Positions 22,225 through 33,412 of a DNA stretch of 64,000 nucleotides are shown here, piece after piece (positions within the stretch are counted from its first letter, which is position 1; each line of letters starts with the position of its first letter). Source of the stretch: Oegoconia quadripuncta (lineage: Eukaryota > Arthropoda > Insecta > Lepidoptera > Autostichidae); contig OX438745.1 of the NCBI GenBank assembly GCA_949316235.1, forward strand, positions 687,001-751,000, read 5' to 3'. The translations under genes and the position numbers were made by a program. Below the pieces are notes generated by a model. That model worked only from the letters and a program-made list of their open reading frames with translations, ran no database searches and was not told the DNA's origin.

Positions 22225-22660
22225 TATTTGAGTTGGAATTACTTTTTTTTTTATATGAGAGGGCGGCAAACGAGCATGCGGGTCACCTGATGGAAAGCAA
22301 TCACTGCCGCCCATGGACACCCGCAACACCAAAAGGGTCACAGATGCGTTGCCGGCCTTTGAGGAAGGTGTAGGCTCGTTTCTTGAAGGTTCCAATGTCG
22401 TACTCGTTCGGGAATACCGCTACCGGAAGTCCGTTCCACAGGGTGGTCGTACGTGGTAAGAAGTTTCTTGAGAAACGTACAGTGGTAGACTTCCACTCAT
22501 CCAGGTGATGTGGATGGAAATTTAATTTTCGGCGAGAAGTGTATCGGTTAAATTGAGCAGCGGGTATTAGCTCGAACAGTTCTTCAGAACACTCCCCATG
22601 AAATATGCGATAGAGAATGCAGAGGGACGCGACGTCTCTTCGACGACTTTTTAGTGTTCT
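22225..22660 (-). pseudogene. CR1/jockey-like LINE C-terminus (about 118 codons)
   Basis: The minus strand reads [72 protein letters not shown] and [22 protein letters not shown] (stop at 22301-22303). The 3' UTR follows, with a poly-T on the plus strand at 22243-22252. The frame is unbroken. This is the region after the RT of a well-known lepidopteran LINE; upstream domains are missing. A shorter plus-strand relative lies at 62256-62397. Confidence 0.85.
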
Positions 22661-22816
22661 GCATTAAAATGGGCAAAACGACATTTATACTTAATTGTTA
22701 TATCTATATGATTATATTATTTTAAGTCATAGAAGCCGTAGCTTCTCCTGAAGCACAGGATTTTCCTAGTTCAGGCACTGCAAGTTGCAATTAAGTATTA
22801 TTATGTAGGTGTTATG

Positions 22817-22970
22817 ACGACCTGTTCAGTGTAGTGGTTAGAAACTCTGACTGCTATACTAGAAGGTCGCGGGTTTGAATCCCGATAGGGGCATATGTTT
22901 GTATGACAAATACAGACATTTTGTTCTCGAGTTATGGATATTTTTCATTTATATATGTATTTACTTCATC
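22817..22970 (+). mobile_element. SINE-B 5' part
   Basis: Head gacctgttcagtgtagtgg and B-box ggtttgaatcc (C-to-T). It stops after tatatatgtatttact, where an RTE fragment begins. Confidence 0.85.
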
Positions 22971-22974
22971 ATCT

Positions 22975-23125
22975 AATTTAAGAGCCATGCTCTTGTCGGT
23001 GGAGATTTTTCCATATCTCTCTGCTCACCGCCTTCCTCTTGACCTCCTGATACGACACGACGTTCAACTTCTCTTTTATCTGCTGCATGTAGCTTATTCT
23101 CGGTCTACCTCTTTTTATTTTCCTC
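22975..23125 (-). pseudogene. RTE-like ORF2 C-terminus, short
   Basis: Minus strand: KIKRGRPRISYMQQIKEKL, NVVSYQEVKRKAVSREIWK, LHRQEHGS-stop. Closely related to 18347-18658; truncated immediately upstream. Confidence 0.85.
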
Positions 23126-23242
23126 GTTGGTTTCTGAAATAAATACTTATAACAAACGACAGACACCGAGTTGATTAAATAAGTAACATGAAATCAAATC
23201 AAATATATTTATTAATTGTTATAGTACATTAAAACATAAAAT

Positions 23243-23862
23243 AAATATAAATATCTTTGCACATACACATAGCGCCATCTAGTTCCACACTAAGCAAGTA
23301 AGCTTGTATTATAGATACCAGATGGTTGATAAACTACACAAATACATTTTTTTTTGGAAATAAATACATATATAAATGAAAAGCATCCATAACTCGGGAA
23401 CACAATGTCTGTATTCATAATTTTTTTTTTATTCACAACGGGTTGATACTTGACCTCAATCACACCTGATGTTAAGTGAAGATGAGGTCGAAGGTGGAAG
23501 CGTACTGACCCGGAAACCTCAACTTCTGGCTGGGGGACTGGCTATCTTATCTCTGACAACTGGTCCAAAACAATGCTATTAAACATTGCTGCTTGGCGGC
23601 AGATTTAGATAAGATGGTGGTAGCTAGCCAGGCGGACATTTAAAATGCCTTACCACCAACCAAACCGAGTACTTAAAACATGTACCCCGCTGTGGGTCGA
23701 ACCCGCGACCTCCGAATCGTAAACACAATGTTGTTTACATTGAGCCACGGAGGCGGTTAAACAATCATATCATACAAACATATGGCCCTAGCGGGATTCG
23801 AACCCGCGACCTTTTGGTATATCAGTCAGAGTTTCTATCCACTACACTGAACAAGTCTCGTA
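23243..23862 (-). mobile_element. SINE-B interrupted by SINE-A
   Basis: The tail half is at 23243-23420 and the head half at 23763-23862. When the SINE-A between them is removed, the two join in the normal SINE-B order. Confidence 0.85.
23421..23760 (-). mobile_element. SINE-A, full-length, nested in SINE-B
   Basis: Poly-T to cacggaggcggtt. It has ggtccaaaac in place of the usual ggaacacaac. Younger than its host. Confidence 0.9.
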
Positions 23863-24089
23863 TGTTTTTATTAACCAACAGTGTGCTTTCATTTCATATC
23901 CTAATCACATTTCCTTTGCAGTACGCATTAGTTTCCCATTTTATCCGTCGGATACTCGGATACTAAAGCCCTGCGCACACTGTCACGGTTGAGGTCGATA
24001 CGTCGTATGATTATTGGACTACTATAAAATAATGATCATTTAATACATTGTGTAAAGATACGTAAAAAATTGTCATGAAGAGCGGAGCC

Positions 24090-24490
24090 TCCTTTTTTTT
24101 TTTTTTTTTTGACGGGGGGAAAACACATTTACGCTTTCGACTCGCCGCTGACCCCGGTCAGTCAGTCTCCAGACGGGAGCGGTCCTACCCACTAAACACC
24201 CCCCGGTGTTCCTCCGCGCGCACCGAAACGGCGTGGCCACGGGTACCCCTCGGTAATCGTCCGCAGCCACGCCAGCGCGGCGCCCGCCGCCAGGACAACG
24301 GCGGCGGCGGGCCCTCCTATAGGCTGGAGCAGGGAGGAATCTCCTGGTCCAGCCACCTCAAGAAGGCGCGTGGGAACACCACGCGCGCCTTCTCGCGAGG
24401 CTTGCGTGTGGGTGGTGACTCCCCCGAGAGAGCGGAGTCTCCTAGCACAGGCATCATTCCTCCAGCTACTAACTACCTGTAAGCAAACTT
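24090..24490 (-). mobile_element. GC-rich retrotransposon 3' end
   Basis: A run of about 20 T (24091-24110) opens a strongly GC-rich block ending near 24480. That is what a minus-strand, poly-A-tailed retroelement 3' end looks like. The minus strand gives short open pieces such as ALAWLRTITEGYPWPRRFG. I suspect an R1-type LINE but cannot show it. A 135-codon plus-strand ORF across it is a GC artefact. Confidence 0.5.
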
Positions 24491-24548
24491 TGAAAAAGAA
24501 ATAAAAACTTTTTTTTTTTTTTTTATAATTGTGATTTTATAATGTTAT

Positions 24549-24765
24549 GTGAACTGGCTTTCCGCCCGCGGCTTCGTGGTGGAATAACTTCATCGCGCAA
24601 ATTTATTTTAACTATCCACTTTATCGGGTTAAAAATTATTATCCTATATCTTAATTCATGGTATGTTCTACCTATATACCAAATTTCATCCAAATCCGTT
24701 CATCCGTTTCGCCGTGATTGGGCAACAAACAAACATCTAAACTTTCGCATTTACAAGATTCTTCT
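24549..24765 (+). mobile_element. RTE-like 3' tail
   Basis: ctggctttccgcccgcggct to ctttcgcatttacaag. A good-quality copy. Confidence 0.7.
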
Positions 24766-24769
24766 TCTT

Positions 24770-24865
24770 CAATTTAAGAGCTATGCTCTTGTCGGTGGAG
24801 TAACGACCATGTCTCTCTACTTTCCGCCCTCGTTTTAACCTCTTGGTACGACACGACATTCACCT
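24770..24865 (-). pseudogene. RTE-like ORF2 C-terminal scrap
   Basis: aatttaagagctatgctctt and ggtacgacacgacattcacc match the reverse of 18560-18660. Confidence 0.75.
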
Positions 24866-25109
24866 TTACAAGCTTAGTTAAATTAAAATTGTTGAAAGTC
24901 TTCCTTTCAATAATTTTAAACCTAACTAATATTGTTTTGTATTTCAAATGAAGCTATGGTCACTTGACTTATTACCAAATGTAGAAGTCCCAAACTCAGT
25001 CACCGAGTACACTTTGATGATGTTGTTTATAAAATCATTATTATGCACAATGTTTGATCTTAAAACTGTATTTTGGCAAAAACAGACACAACAATACTAA
25101 CAACAAATT

Positions 25110-25330
25110 TTAATGTCCGCCTGGCTAGCTACCACCATCTTATCTAAATCTGCCGCCAAACAGCAATGTTAATAGCATTGTTGTGTTCCGGTTGTCAGAG
25201 ATAAGATGGCCAGTCCCCCAAATGTGTTGGGGTTTCCGGGTCAGTACGCTTCCACCTTCGACCTCATCTTCACTTAACATCAGGTGTGATTGAGGTCAAG
25301 TACAAACCCGTCGTGAATAAAAAAAAAAGC
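25110..25330 (+). mobile_element. SINE-A, headless
   Basis: Begins at tgtccgcctggctagc, ends gtcgtgaataaaaaaaa. Confidence 0.9.
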
Positions 25331-25671
25331 TTCTGAGCTAAGCTTCGAACAGACAGAAAGGCATGGCTAAACTATATAGGTTCCTTCTTGAGTATGGAAC
25401 CATAAAAAGAACACGTGTAACTTGGTATTCATTTGGTAAGTAAAATTAAAAGTGGTTCTGTAATTTAAAAAAAAGGCAATGCAATGCTGTGTGTTTAGGT
25501 CCTAAGGGGTCCGCGCCTCCTTGATACATAAGTCGGATATCTAATGCTACCTCTTGCGGAAATGGGATTAGGAAGTGAATTGAAAGCGTATCGGGAGAAA
25601 ATCCAAAGAAAATATAGAAGCAACAATATGAACTTTAACTTGAGGTAATAAGAAAACAGTTGTTATATCTA
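25331..25671. other. No recognised feature
   Basis: Low-repeat, no ORF support. Confidence 0.4.
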
Positions 25672-25932
25672 TATCTACCTTTTGCACATACAGACAGCGC
25701 CATCTAGGTCCACAGTAAGCATCCAGGCTTGTGTTATGGATACAAGATGTTTGATAAACTACACAAATACATTTTTTTTTGGAAATAAATACCTACATAC
25801 ATAAATGAGAAACATCCATAACTCGGGAACACATATCTGTATTCATCATACAAACATATGCCCCTAGCGGGATTCGAACCCGCGACAATTTAGTATAGTA
25901 GCAGAGGTTCTAACCACTACACCAAACAGGGT
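25672..25932 (-). mobile_element. SINE-B, full-length, part of composite block
   Basis: From the tail (gcacatacagacagcgcc) to cactacaccaaacagg. It is followed by the same sequence as the SINE-B at 52206-52645. Confidence 0.85.
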
Positions 25933-26690
25933 TGTTTGTTGCTCAATCACGGCGAATGGGGTGAACGGATTTGGATGAAATTTTGTAAATCCCCAACCCG
26001 CATTGGGCCGGCACACTATATTTCAGCCAAGTACCAACTAGCTGCACTCGATTCTGTGGAACGACGTGCCATGAGACTTATAGGTGATAGTTCGATGACT
26101 GCTAAATTGCAGAGCCTTGAACACCGTCGCAAAGTCGCCTGTCTCTCAGTTTTTTACAGGATACATTTCGGGGAGTGTGCGTTGGAATTACATAATCTTA
26201 TTCCACCGTCACCCTTCCATCTTCGGACCACTGGGAGGGATTCCACCCGTATATAGTTAATATACCGAACATTCGCACTAAGAAGTTCGATTCTTCATTC
26301 ATCATCCGAACAGCCAAGGCATGGAACTCCCATCCGGCGTCAGTCTTTCCTGAATCCTACAACCTTGGGATCTTCAAGAGCAGAGTGAATAGGCATTTAC
26401 TGAGATCGCGTGCTTCATCTCCGACCACATCGTCACTTTCCATCAGGTGAGATTGTGGTCAAACGCGAATCCAGTCAATCATAAAAAAAAAATTAAAAAA
26501 ATATGACCCGCACTCCCTCATATACGAGGGAAGGCCTATATCCCTGCAGTGGGATGTTTACGGGCTGATGATGATGATGATGACATACATACATAATGTC
26601 ACGCCTGTTTCCCATAGACCTCCACTTACTACGATCCTGACACACCTCTTAATGTAATTTGCTCATCGGCTATGAATTGATTTGACTCAG
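25933..26690. repeat. Composite repeat block 1 with LINE insertion
   Basis: Outside the LINE piece (26029-26493) this block matches 52646-52910 almost word for word: ttgtttgttgctcaatcacg, ccccaacccgcattgggccg, ctccctcatatacgagggaa, (GATGAT)n and cacgcctgtttcccatagac. The ordered pieces look like RTE-type 3' sequence. Confidence 0.75.
26029..26493 (+). pseudogene. CR1/jockey-like LINE C-terminus, frameshifted
   Basis: Frame 1: LDSVERRAMRLIGD, LQSLEHRRKVACLSVFYRIH and LHNLIPPSPFHLRTTGRDS. A frameshift near 26245 is followed by VNIPNIRTKKFDSSFIIR, TAKAWNSHPASVFPESYN, LGIFKSRVNRHLLRSRASS and a stop at 26448-26450. The 3' UTR gtggtcaaacgcgaatccag and a poly-A follow. It is inserted in the composite block. 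Confidence 0.85.
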
Positions 26691-27639
26691 CTATATGCTG
26701 AGCTTATCAGCTCAGCGCTGGTTTACTGAAGCTACATAATTGTTAGAAACTGTCAGGTGGCCACCAGACGGATACAAATTCTGAGCTACCACTCATAATT
26801 CTTAGTGAGAGGAGGACATATACAGTTCACCTGACCTACCACTACCAGCTCCTACTCCTTCGGACTCCGGACGCTGACTCCAATTGCGTCAGAGGTTTAT
26901 TGTGTTTATTTGATTACTGAAGGGTACTCTATCCTTCTACAAAAAAGCAGAAATTTAACTATAGGATGTTACACCACATAAATTGCATATTTTTACTGGA
27001 CTATAATAACAATTTGAGCCAGCAACCTAATGCACGAACACACGACGCAACAACACAACACCACTTGCGCAGTCGGCTTTAAATAACGCTAGTAAATTCG
27101 GCGAAGCTCAGTGAAATTTACTGTTATTACAGCGACTATGTTAGTTAGCTGTGCAAACAGCTCGGATCTGGAATACGGTAACAGAATAATATTTTAGTAT
27201 AGTTTGTATGCATTTACTTACATCATGTACAGATCCCGCCTCCACACTCCTCCCACTGTAACTCCTGTAAGCTAGGATCGACAGTGGTACTCTGCACGGC
27301 GCCTACTGAAGGTAGACTGTGCCCTACGTGATTCTATTGCTACCTTGGACCCCAGACTAATTAAAGGAATAGGATGTGTAAGTAGGAAAAGAAGTTTCCC
27401 ACTTCCCCCCTCGGGAAATGGGAGTGTAGCCAATGAAATGCAAACGGCAGTAATTTATTTATTTATTTATTCAATCTTTCACATACAGCATTACAGTAAA
27501 ATTACCAATGCACTGTACGGTTACTTAGGTAGTACAAAATCCAGAATTTATAGCTATTCTTAATTATTTATCTAAATCAATCATCCATCAATCTCACAGC
27601 ACTGCAAACACGCCCTTCTAACACTCGGCCAACTTCACC
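26691..27639. other. No gene; family T fragment inside
   Basis: 26920-27000 matches 20560-20690. There is a (TTTA)n tract at about 27455-27475. A small palindromic tcagctcagcgctgg stretch is at about 26705. Otherwise single-copy. Confidence 0.4.
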
Positions 27640-27877
27640 CCATCATATTTGGGGGACTGGCTATCTTATCTCTGACAACCAGAACACAACAATGCTATTA
27701 ACATTGCTGCTTGGCGGCAGATTTAGATAAGATGGTGGTAGCTAGCCAGACGGACATTTAAAACGCCCTACCACCAAACAAACCGAGTACTCAACATGTA
27801 CCCAGTTGAGAATCGAACCCGCGACCTCCGAATCATAAACCCTATGTTGTTTACATTGAGCCCCGGAGGCGGTAAAA
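27640..27877 (-). mobile_element. SINE-A, tail lost, reverse
   Basis: Starts in the tttgggggactgg block, keeps the B-box complement (gaatcgaacc) and the head (ccccggaggcgg). The A-tail is missing. Confidence 0.88.
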
Positions 27878-27879
27878 AA

Positions 27880-28280
27880 TAGTCAGATTTTACATTTTTA
27901 AAGCTGCTGCTTGTTCAAAAGGCAACTTTCCCCTGAGAAGAACAAGCAAGAAACTCGAGAGGTTGCTCTTTTAGAAAAAAGGTTTTTATATTACAAAAAG
28001 GCCACAATAATATTTCATTATTAATTATGAAATAGCCTGGTCATGCGAACGAACTGGTTATGTCCATGAATGTTTATCATCTAAATAATCTGATACTTTA
28101 TAATATGCTTTCTCAATAAGTTTCTGTTTTATAGTATATTTAAATTTATTGAAAGGAAGATTTTGTATATCAACAGGAACCTTATAGAAATAGCATATAG
28201 AATAACTCTTTAAATAAATTACTAACTTCGTGGAGGCGACCGAGGCGACCTGCAAGCTTACATTAGTATAAGGATCTACA
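27880..28280 (-). pseudogene. LINE-H C-terminus and 3' UTR, reverse
   Basis: Minus strand: NLPFNKFKYTIKQKL and EKAYYKVSDYLDDKHSW-stop, the end of a CR1-like ORF2. It is followed by the 3' UTR (ctcgagtttcttgcttgttc in reverse). Related 3' ends lie at 29077, 33596, 52925, 56150 and 59585. Confidence 0.8.
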
Positions 28281-28339
28281 TATATTTTACTTTTGTAAGT
28301 TTGCTTTACGCTACGCAGCAGTAGTGTATTATATCAAGT

Positions 28340-28455
28340 TCCTTTGCCATGGTTGTCTGGAAGAGATCGCTATAAGCGATAAGACCGCCTTTGTATACTT
28401 GTTAAAATAATATCACTGTGTATATTTTTAAGCTGTGTACAATAAAGAATTTTCT
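28340..28455 (+). mobile_element. LINE-K 3' UTR
   Basis: ggttgtctggaagagatcgc, tataagcgataagaccgcc, gtgtacaataaagaa. Confidence 0.75.
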
Positions 28456-28927
28456 CTTTTCTTTCTTCTTTCTTATCTTTATTTCTTGTATTTACATCAT
28501 GTAATTTTATTTAATACGTTTTTTACCGAATATTACCGTATTTTATCCTAAAATACCGTGTTTTACGTAAGATATAGATACGTAAGATTCTAGTTACGAA
28601 GCCCTCGGGCACAAGGCCTACTCAGACATGACCGTCTTTTACTTACGTGACCGATTACACAACCAGTTTATTTTTAAATATACTCAGCCTATAACAGCCT
28701 AGTCAGTCCGCCAATAAAGTAGGTAACGTATTGTAGGGCAAAGCCGAATCGACCCTACACTCTCGTGATACAAAACCGCAGGGAAAATCAATATTTGGGT
28801 CACGAACCGGTGGCGGACTAATTGAAAGGCGGCAGTTTTTTAGTGTTCCATAATTGGCAAATGGAACAGTTGGAATCACTATTTTAATGAACCTCTAACA
28901 AGATAAAATAAAATTCTAAGTTATACC
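28456..28927. other. No recognised gene; low-repeat
   Basis: Single-copy block with mixed composition (28610-28860) and no ORF. Confidence 0.35.
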
Positions 28928-29458
28928 TGGTTGGTGGTAGGGCGTTTTAAATGTCCGCCTGGTTAGCTACCACCATCTTATCTAGCATTGTTGTGTTCCG
29001 GTTTTCAGAGATAAGATAGCCAGTCTCTAAATGTGTTGGGCTTGACGGGTCAGTACGCTTCCACCTTCGACCTTATCTTATAAATATATAAGTATTATAA
29101 AATATCAGACTATTTAGATGATAATCATCCCTGGACATAATCAGATCGTTCGCATGCCAGGCTATTTCACAATTAATAATGAAATTTAAAAACCTGTTTG
29201 TAATATAAAAACCTTTATGTAAATTCAAAGCCTGATTTTAAAAGAGCAACCCTTCGAGTTTCTTGCTTGTTCTTCTCAGGGGAATATTGTATTTTGAACA
29301 AGCAGTGGCTTAAAAAATTTAAAATTTACTATGTAAAATTGACTATTTTAAGTGTACTCTGTGTACCTACAAAATAAAGCATTTTGACTTTGACTTCACT
29401 TAACATCAGGTGTGATTGAGGTCAAGTACGAACCCGTCGTGCATAAAAAAAAATAAAA
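28928..29458 (+). mobile_element. SINE-A split by LINE-H
   Basis: 5' part 28928-29076 (to cttcgaccttatctt), 3' part 29396-29458 (cttcacttaacatcaggtg to poly-A). Removing 29077-29395 restores the family order. The 5' part also lacks the aaatctgccgcc segment. Confidence 0.88.
29077..29395 (+). mobile_element. LINE-H 3' end inserted in SINE-A
   Basis: From about ataaatatataagtatt through ttcgagtttcttgcttgttc to the terminal tacaaaataaagcattttga. Confidence 0.8.
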
Positions 29459-29566
29459 AATTACCTAAAGTGTCTTTCTATGGAACTTGCTAACTATGTA
29501 AACAAAAGACGATCTCAGATCTTTCTCGTACCTACTTGCTTTTTACTTTCGATATTTTATTACGCC

Positions 29567-29840
29567 GACCTGTTTGGTGTAGTGGTTAAAAATTCTGACT
29601 GCTATACCAAAAGGTCGCGGGTTCGAATCCCGCTAGACGCATAAGTTTATATGATGAATACAGACATGTGTTCCCGAGTTATGGATGATTTTCATTTATT
29701 TATGTATTTATTTGCAACAAAAATGTATTTGTGTAGTTTATCAACCATCTGGTATACATAATACAAGACTATAGTTGCTTAATGTGGAACTAGATGGCGT
29801 TGTGTGTATGTCCAAGGATATTCATATTTATTTATTATCT
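29567..29840 (+). mobile_element. SINE-B, full-length reference copy
   Basis: tRNA-like head with A-box tggtgtagtgg (29575-29585) and B-box ggttcgaatcc (29620-29630). Then atgatgaatacagacatgtg, ttcccgagttatggatg, a run of A, tttatcaaccatctgg, aatgtggaactagatggcg and a (TATT)n tail. About 18 copies in the window share this plan. No ORF. Confidence 0.9.
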
Positions 29841-29943
29841 GTCCTAAAGCGAATAAGGGGTTTAATAAAACGTTAAACAACAACAAAAAATGCTAGTATA
29901 TATTTAAAATATTTGTATCCTATTCAGCCTGCACAAGCGTTCT

Positions 29944-30245
29944 ATACATTCAAGAACAGAACAGAAGCATTAACAGAATTGTCGTAAGCGATGACGATAA
30001 CTATGAAATTATGTGATAGGGGCCCGGGTCACTATCCATTAAACAAGTTTGGATATCTGATGAAAAGAACAGACACTCCTAACTTCGAAGTCTGTGGAGT
30101 GGTTGAGGATGTCCAACACTTGTTGATGGAGTATGCTAGAAACCGAAAGGAAAGAGATACACTGATGAGATAATTAAAGCTGAGTCAACACGATGTAGGT
30201 TTGGCTCAATCAATGTCGGGTGAACCTGGATCAACAACGGCCAGA
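29944..30245 (+). pseudogene. Non-LTR C-terminus with broken CCHC knuckle
   Basis: Reads KLCDRGPGHYPLNKFGYLMK, then PNFEVCGVVEDVQHLLMEYA. By comparison with 7446-7701 the first and last Cys of the C-x2-C-x7-H-x4-C knuckle are Phe and Tyr here. A stop follows ERDTLMR. Decayed LINE ORF2. Confidence 0.8.
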
Positions 30246-30255
30246 TATAATTTTA

Positions 30256-30646
30256 GGTCCTTACCTATGAAATTGGCGATTTGTATGAAGAATTTCATTA
30301 AGACTGTTTTCTCCAAAAAAACATTTTTGTTTTTTTTTTTGGGATCGGCAAATTCAAATTTACCTAAACTTTGTGTGTATTATCGGATAACATTAAGTTA
30401 AGTATAGGCTGCGTTAATTTTTAAACGTAACCGCTTTATAAAAGTTTCAGCGTATCTAAGAAATGATTATGGGAAGCACATGAAAAGAGCTCTGTTCAAT
30501 TTTTTTTTATTATGTGATTTAGCCCAGAAATTAAAAAATATTTCATGTGAAATAAAAAACAAATTCGGATATAGCGTTGAAAATCGCAGGAACTGGTACA
30601 CATGATTAACGAAGAAAAAAAACTCCCAATTTCATAGGTAAAGACC
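30256..30646 (-). mobile_element. Family F inverted-repeat element, complete
   Basis: Ends ggtccttacctatgaaattg and its complement caatttcataggtaaagacc. TA precedes the left end. About 390 bp, no ORF; a mariner-type MITE by inference. Opposite orientation to the copies at 1140 and 54914. Confidence 0.8.
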
Positions 30647-30974
30647 CAATATTTAATTACTCCTTCTTTCGCAGTTGGGTAAAAACCAGATTCACGGCTA
30701 TACTGCTAAATAAAATACCGTCGTAAAGCTGTGTTGTCATACTAAAAAATATATCTTGGTACCGCACTTTGGTTTGAAGTGGATTACCTCACCTGTTTTG
30801 TACCAAAACCCTTCGCAATAATTCACTCGCCGACATATACGCTCCGTTACACGCAACCAATTCGACCCGCGGTATTTTACGGCACGGCGCGCGGAAAACA
30901 ACCGCGCGATTATGCTAAACGGCCGATTGATTTCTTTAGATTAGCAGTCTAGTAAGCGAACGATTTTTACTTCG
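30647..30974. other. Low-repeat block
   Basis: Contains a GC-richer patch (30815-30925: ggcacggcgcgcggaaaa) without ORF. Confidence 0.35.
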
Positions 30975-31089
30975 TATAACCTTAAAGTTCTTAATTTTTT
31001 GCACATGAATATAGTACCTGTCAGTGATAGAATAAAAATGTTTTCTAATAAATCGGTAGCTTGCTTTAGATATAGTATAAGTATTTAAA

Positions 31090-31372
31090 TAATAAATAAT
31101 AAATAAATATCCTTAGACTTACGCACAACGCCATCTAGTTCCACAGTAAGCAACTATAGGCTTGTGTTGTGGATACCAGATGGTTGATATACTACATAAA
31201 TATATTTTTTTTTTGTAAATAAATACTTATTATAAATGAAAACATCCATAACTCGGGTACACATGTCCGTATTCATCACACAAACAATATGCCCCTAGCG
31301 GGATTCGAACCCGCAACCATTTGGTATAGTGGGCAGAGTTGCTAACCACTACACCAAACAGGTCGTCAAAAT
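31090..31372 (-). mobile_element. SINE-B, full-length, nested in family T
   Basis: (AAAT)n tail, acgccatctagttccaca, B-box complement ggattcgaacc, cactacaccaaacagg. Confidence 0.88.
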
Positions 31373-31496
31373 AGTAATAAAACATAGACTATTGGATTAA
31401 AATTACCACTGAATTTGCATTGCGTCGGAGAATATAGTTAGAACTCCTGTAACTATTAAAAGAAATCGATCAATAACTTCTTTATATTTATGAAAA

Positions 31497-31690
31497 ACTA
31501 GCTTTCCGCCCGCGGCTATGCCTGCGTGGAATTACTTTATCGCGAAATAGTATCCTGTGTCTTAATCCAGGGTATATTCTACCTATATACCAAATTTCAT
31601 CCAAATCCCTTCAGCCGCATCGCCGTGATTGAACAACAAACGAACAAACATCCAAAATTTCGCATTTATAATATTAGTTTTTTTTTTTTT
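31497..31690 (+). mobile_element. RTE-like 3' tail, nested in family T
   Basis: ctagctttccgcccgcggct to cgcatttataatattagt, then T-rich sequence. Confidence 0.7.
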
Positions 31691-32194
31691 ATTTTTTTTT
31701 ATTTTTATTTTATTTAGGGATTTTTGTCCTATGGGACATGTCAATCCCATTGTGCCCTTCGCTAGTTAACACAACACTGACAAGGAAAATAACACAAATA
31801 TAGATAATATTAGTTAGATTTCACCGAGGGCAAATATCGGAACGCAATAATTTTTTTTTTTTTAGAAAATATAAAGTAGCCATTGATTAATTATTTAGAA
31901 AATAAAAGATACAATAATGAATATTACAGACTTAAACATTAAATAAACCAAATTTCTTCCAAACGGTTTATAATAATACGTATATCTATTAATATTGTAA
32001 ATTTGACATTTATTCACCAATCTGCCACCAAACTCACCCTTCTTTGCCTCTCACTGTCTCACTTACACTTTCCACTCACGTTCGTCGAAACGCCAAAGCA
32101 ATTTTTCAAGGGAAGCCCTAAAAGTGGGTCGTGCAGGAACGTATTTAGAAATCTAACTAATTTAAAAAAAAAACGACATATTAGAAAGAAAGAT

Positions 32195-32450
32195 TGGTTG
32201 GTGGTAGGGCATTTTAAAATGTCCGCCTGGCTAGCTACCACCATCTTATCTAAATCTGCCGCCAAGCAGCAATGTTAATAGCATTGTTGTGTTCCGGTTG
32301 TCAGAGATAAGATAGCCAGTCCCCCAAATGTGTTGGGGTTTCCGGGTCAGTACGCTTCCACCTTCGACCTCATCTTCACTTAACATCAGGTGTGATTGAG
32401 GTCAAGTACGAACCCGTCGTGCATAAAAAAAAAAAAAAAAGAAAGAAAAA
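32195..32450 (+). mobile_element. SINE-A, headless, intact body
   Basis: ggttggtggtagggcatttt to a 17-base poly-A; close to family consensus. Confidence 0.9.
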
Positions 32451-32719
32451 GTATTGAATATCAAAATCAAAATCAAAAATGTTTATTTAAGTAACTTATT
32501 CTTATTATCTATAACAGCATTAGGGGTCTCCTTTTAAGTAAAAATAGAAGTATCACATATCGTAAACTAATCAACAATCTTAAATACCAGCAATATATAT
32601 ATATATATATCCTTCCACTCAGCATATGCCGAGTTACCAGTTAGATACCACGACGCTGGTCTTCCGTGGACTCCTTGAGCCAGACAACGCAACCACGCTC
32701 ACCACCGTCATGTTTGGAC

Positions 32720-33412
32720 AAAGAACCCCGTACCAAAAATATGGAAAATATGGTTTCAGTTAAATATTCTGAGATTTTGATATAATATAGATTTCAACGT
32801 CCTGAACAAAAGTCTCTATGGAGGCTACCACTGTTGACGAGTCCCTTTCAGAGTTACGACTGATTTTGTACACTCAAGGAAATCGACTCTAGTACCAATT
32901 GGGCACGTTGTCACAGTGACAGTAATATCAGTAATGACACATCCAGCGTGTTTTTCAACTGCAAACTAAATCGTTTCATAAATATTTTACGAAGTTCTTA
33001 TTACAACGACACACAGATCATTGGAACATATTTTTGTGCATTTTAATGCACCCATATTTTTATAGTAGACTGTACCAGACAAAACAAACTATTAATAACG
33101 GATAAAATGAAAGAAAAATAGTGTTACTCGTTACATTGCAGTCATTTTATCTTTCGTCAAATGGCCAGATTAACGCAAATATCGCAATATAGGTTCAATC
33201 TAATGTCAATTGTTTAAATAAACAGTTGGTAATTGCATCTAAATAATGATTTGTTATCTGATATAAAATCAATCGTAACTCTGAAAGGGACTCGGCAACA
33301 GTGGTAGCCCCCATAGAGACTTTTGCTCAGGATGTTAAAATCTATATTATATCATAATCTCAGAATATTTAACTGAAACCACATTTTCCATACTTTTGGT
33401 ACGGGGTTCTTT
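32720..33412. mobile_element. Unclassified inverted-repeat element, about 690 bp
   Basis: Left end aaagaaccccgtaccaaaa and right end ttttggtacggggttcttt are perfect complements. The pairing continues inward for about 150 bp (gtttcagttaaatattctga, agtctctatggaggctacca, cgagtccctttcagagtta and their complements). No ORF and no clear target duplication. Single copy here. Confidence 0.8.

Larger units (their letters stand above)
30975..31930 (+). repeat. Family T repeat split by two insertions
   Basis: Segments 30975-31080, 31373-31495 and 31825-31930 align in order with 19950-20240. Between them lie a reverse SINE-B (31090-31372) and an RTE tail plus extra AT-rich sequence (31497-31820). Confidence 0.65.

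Noticed and set aside
24075..24482. 135-codon ORF in the GC-rich island
   Set aside because: Begins in a poly-T (poly-Phe) run and lies antisense to a retroelement 3' end; low-complexity product.
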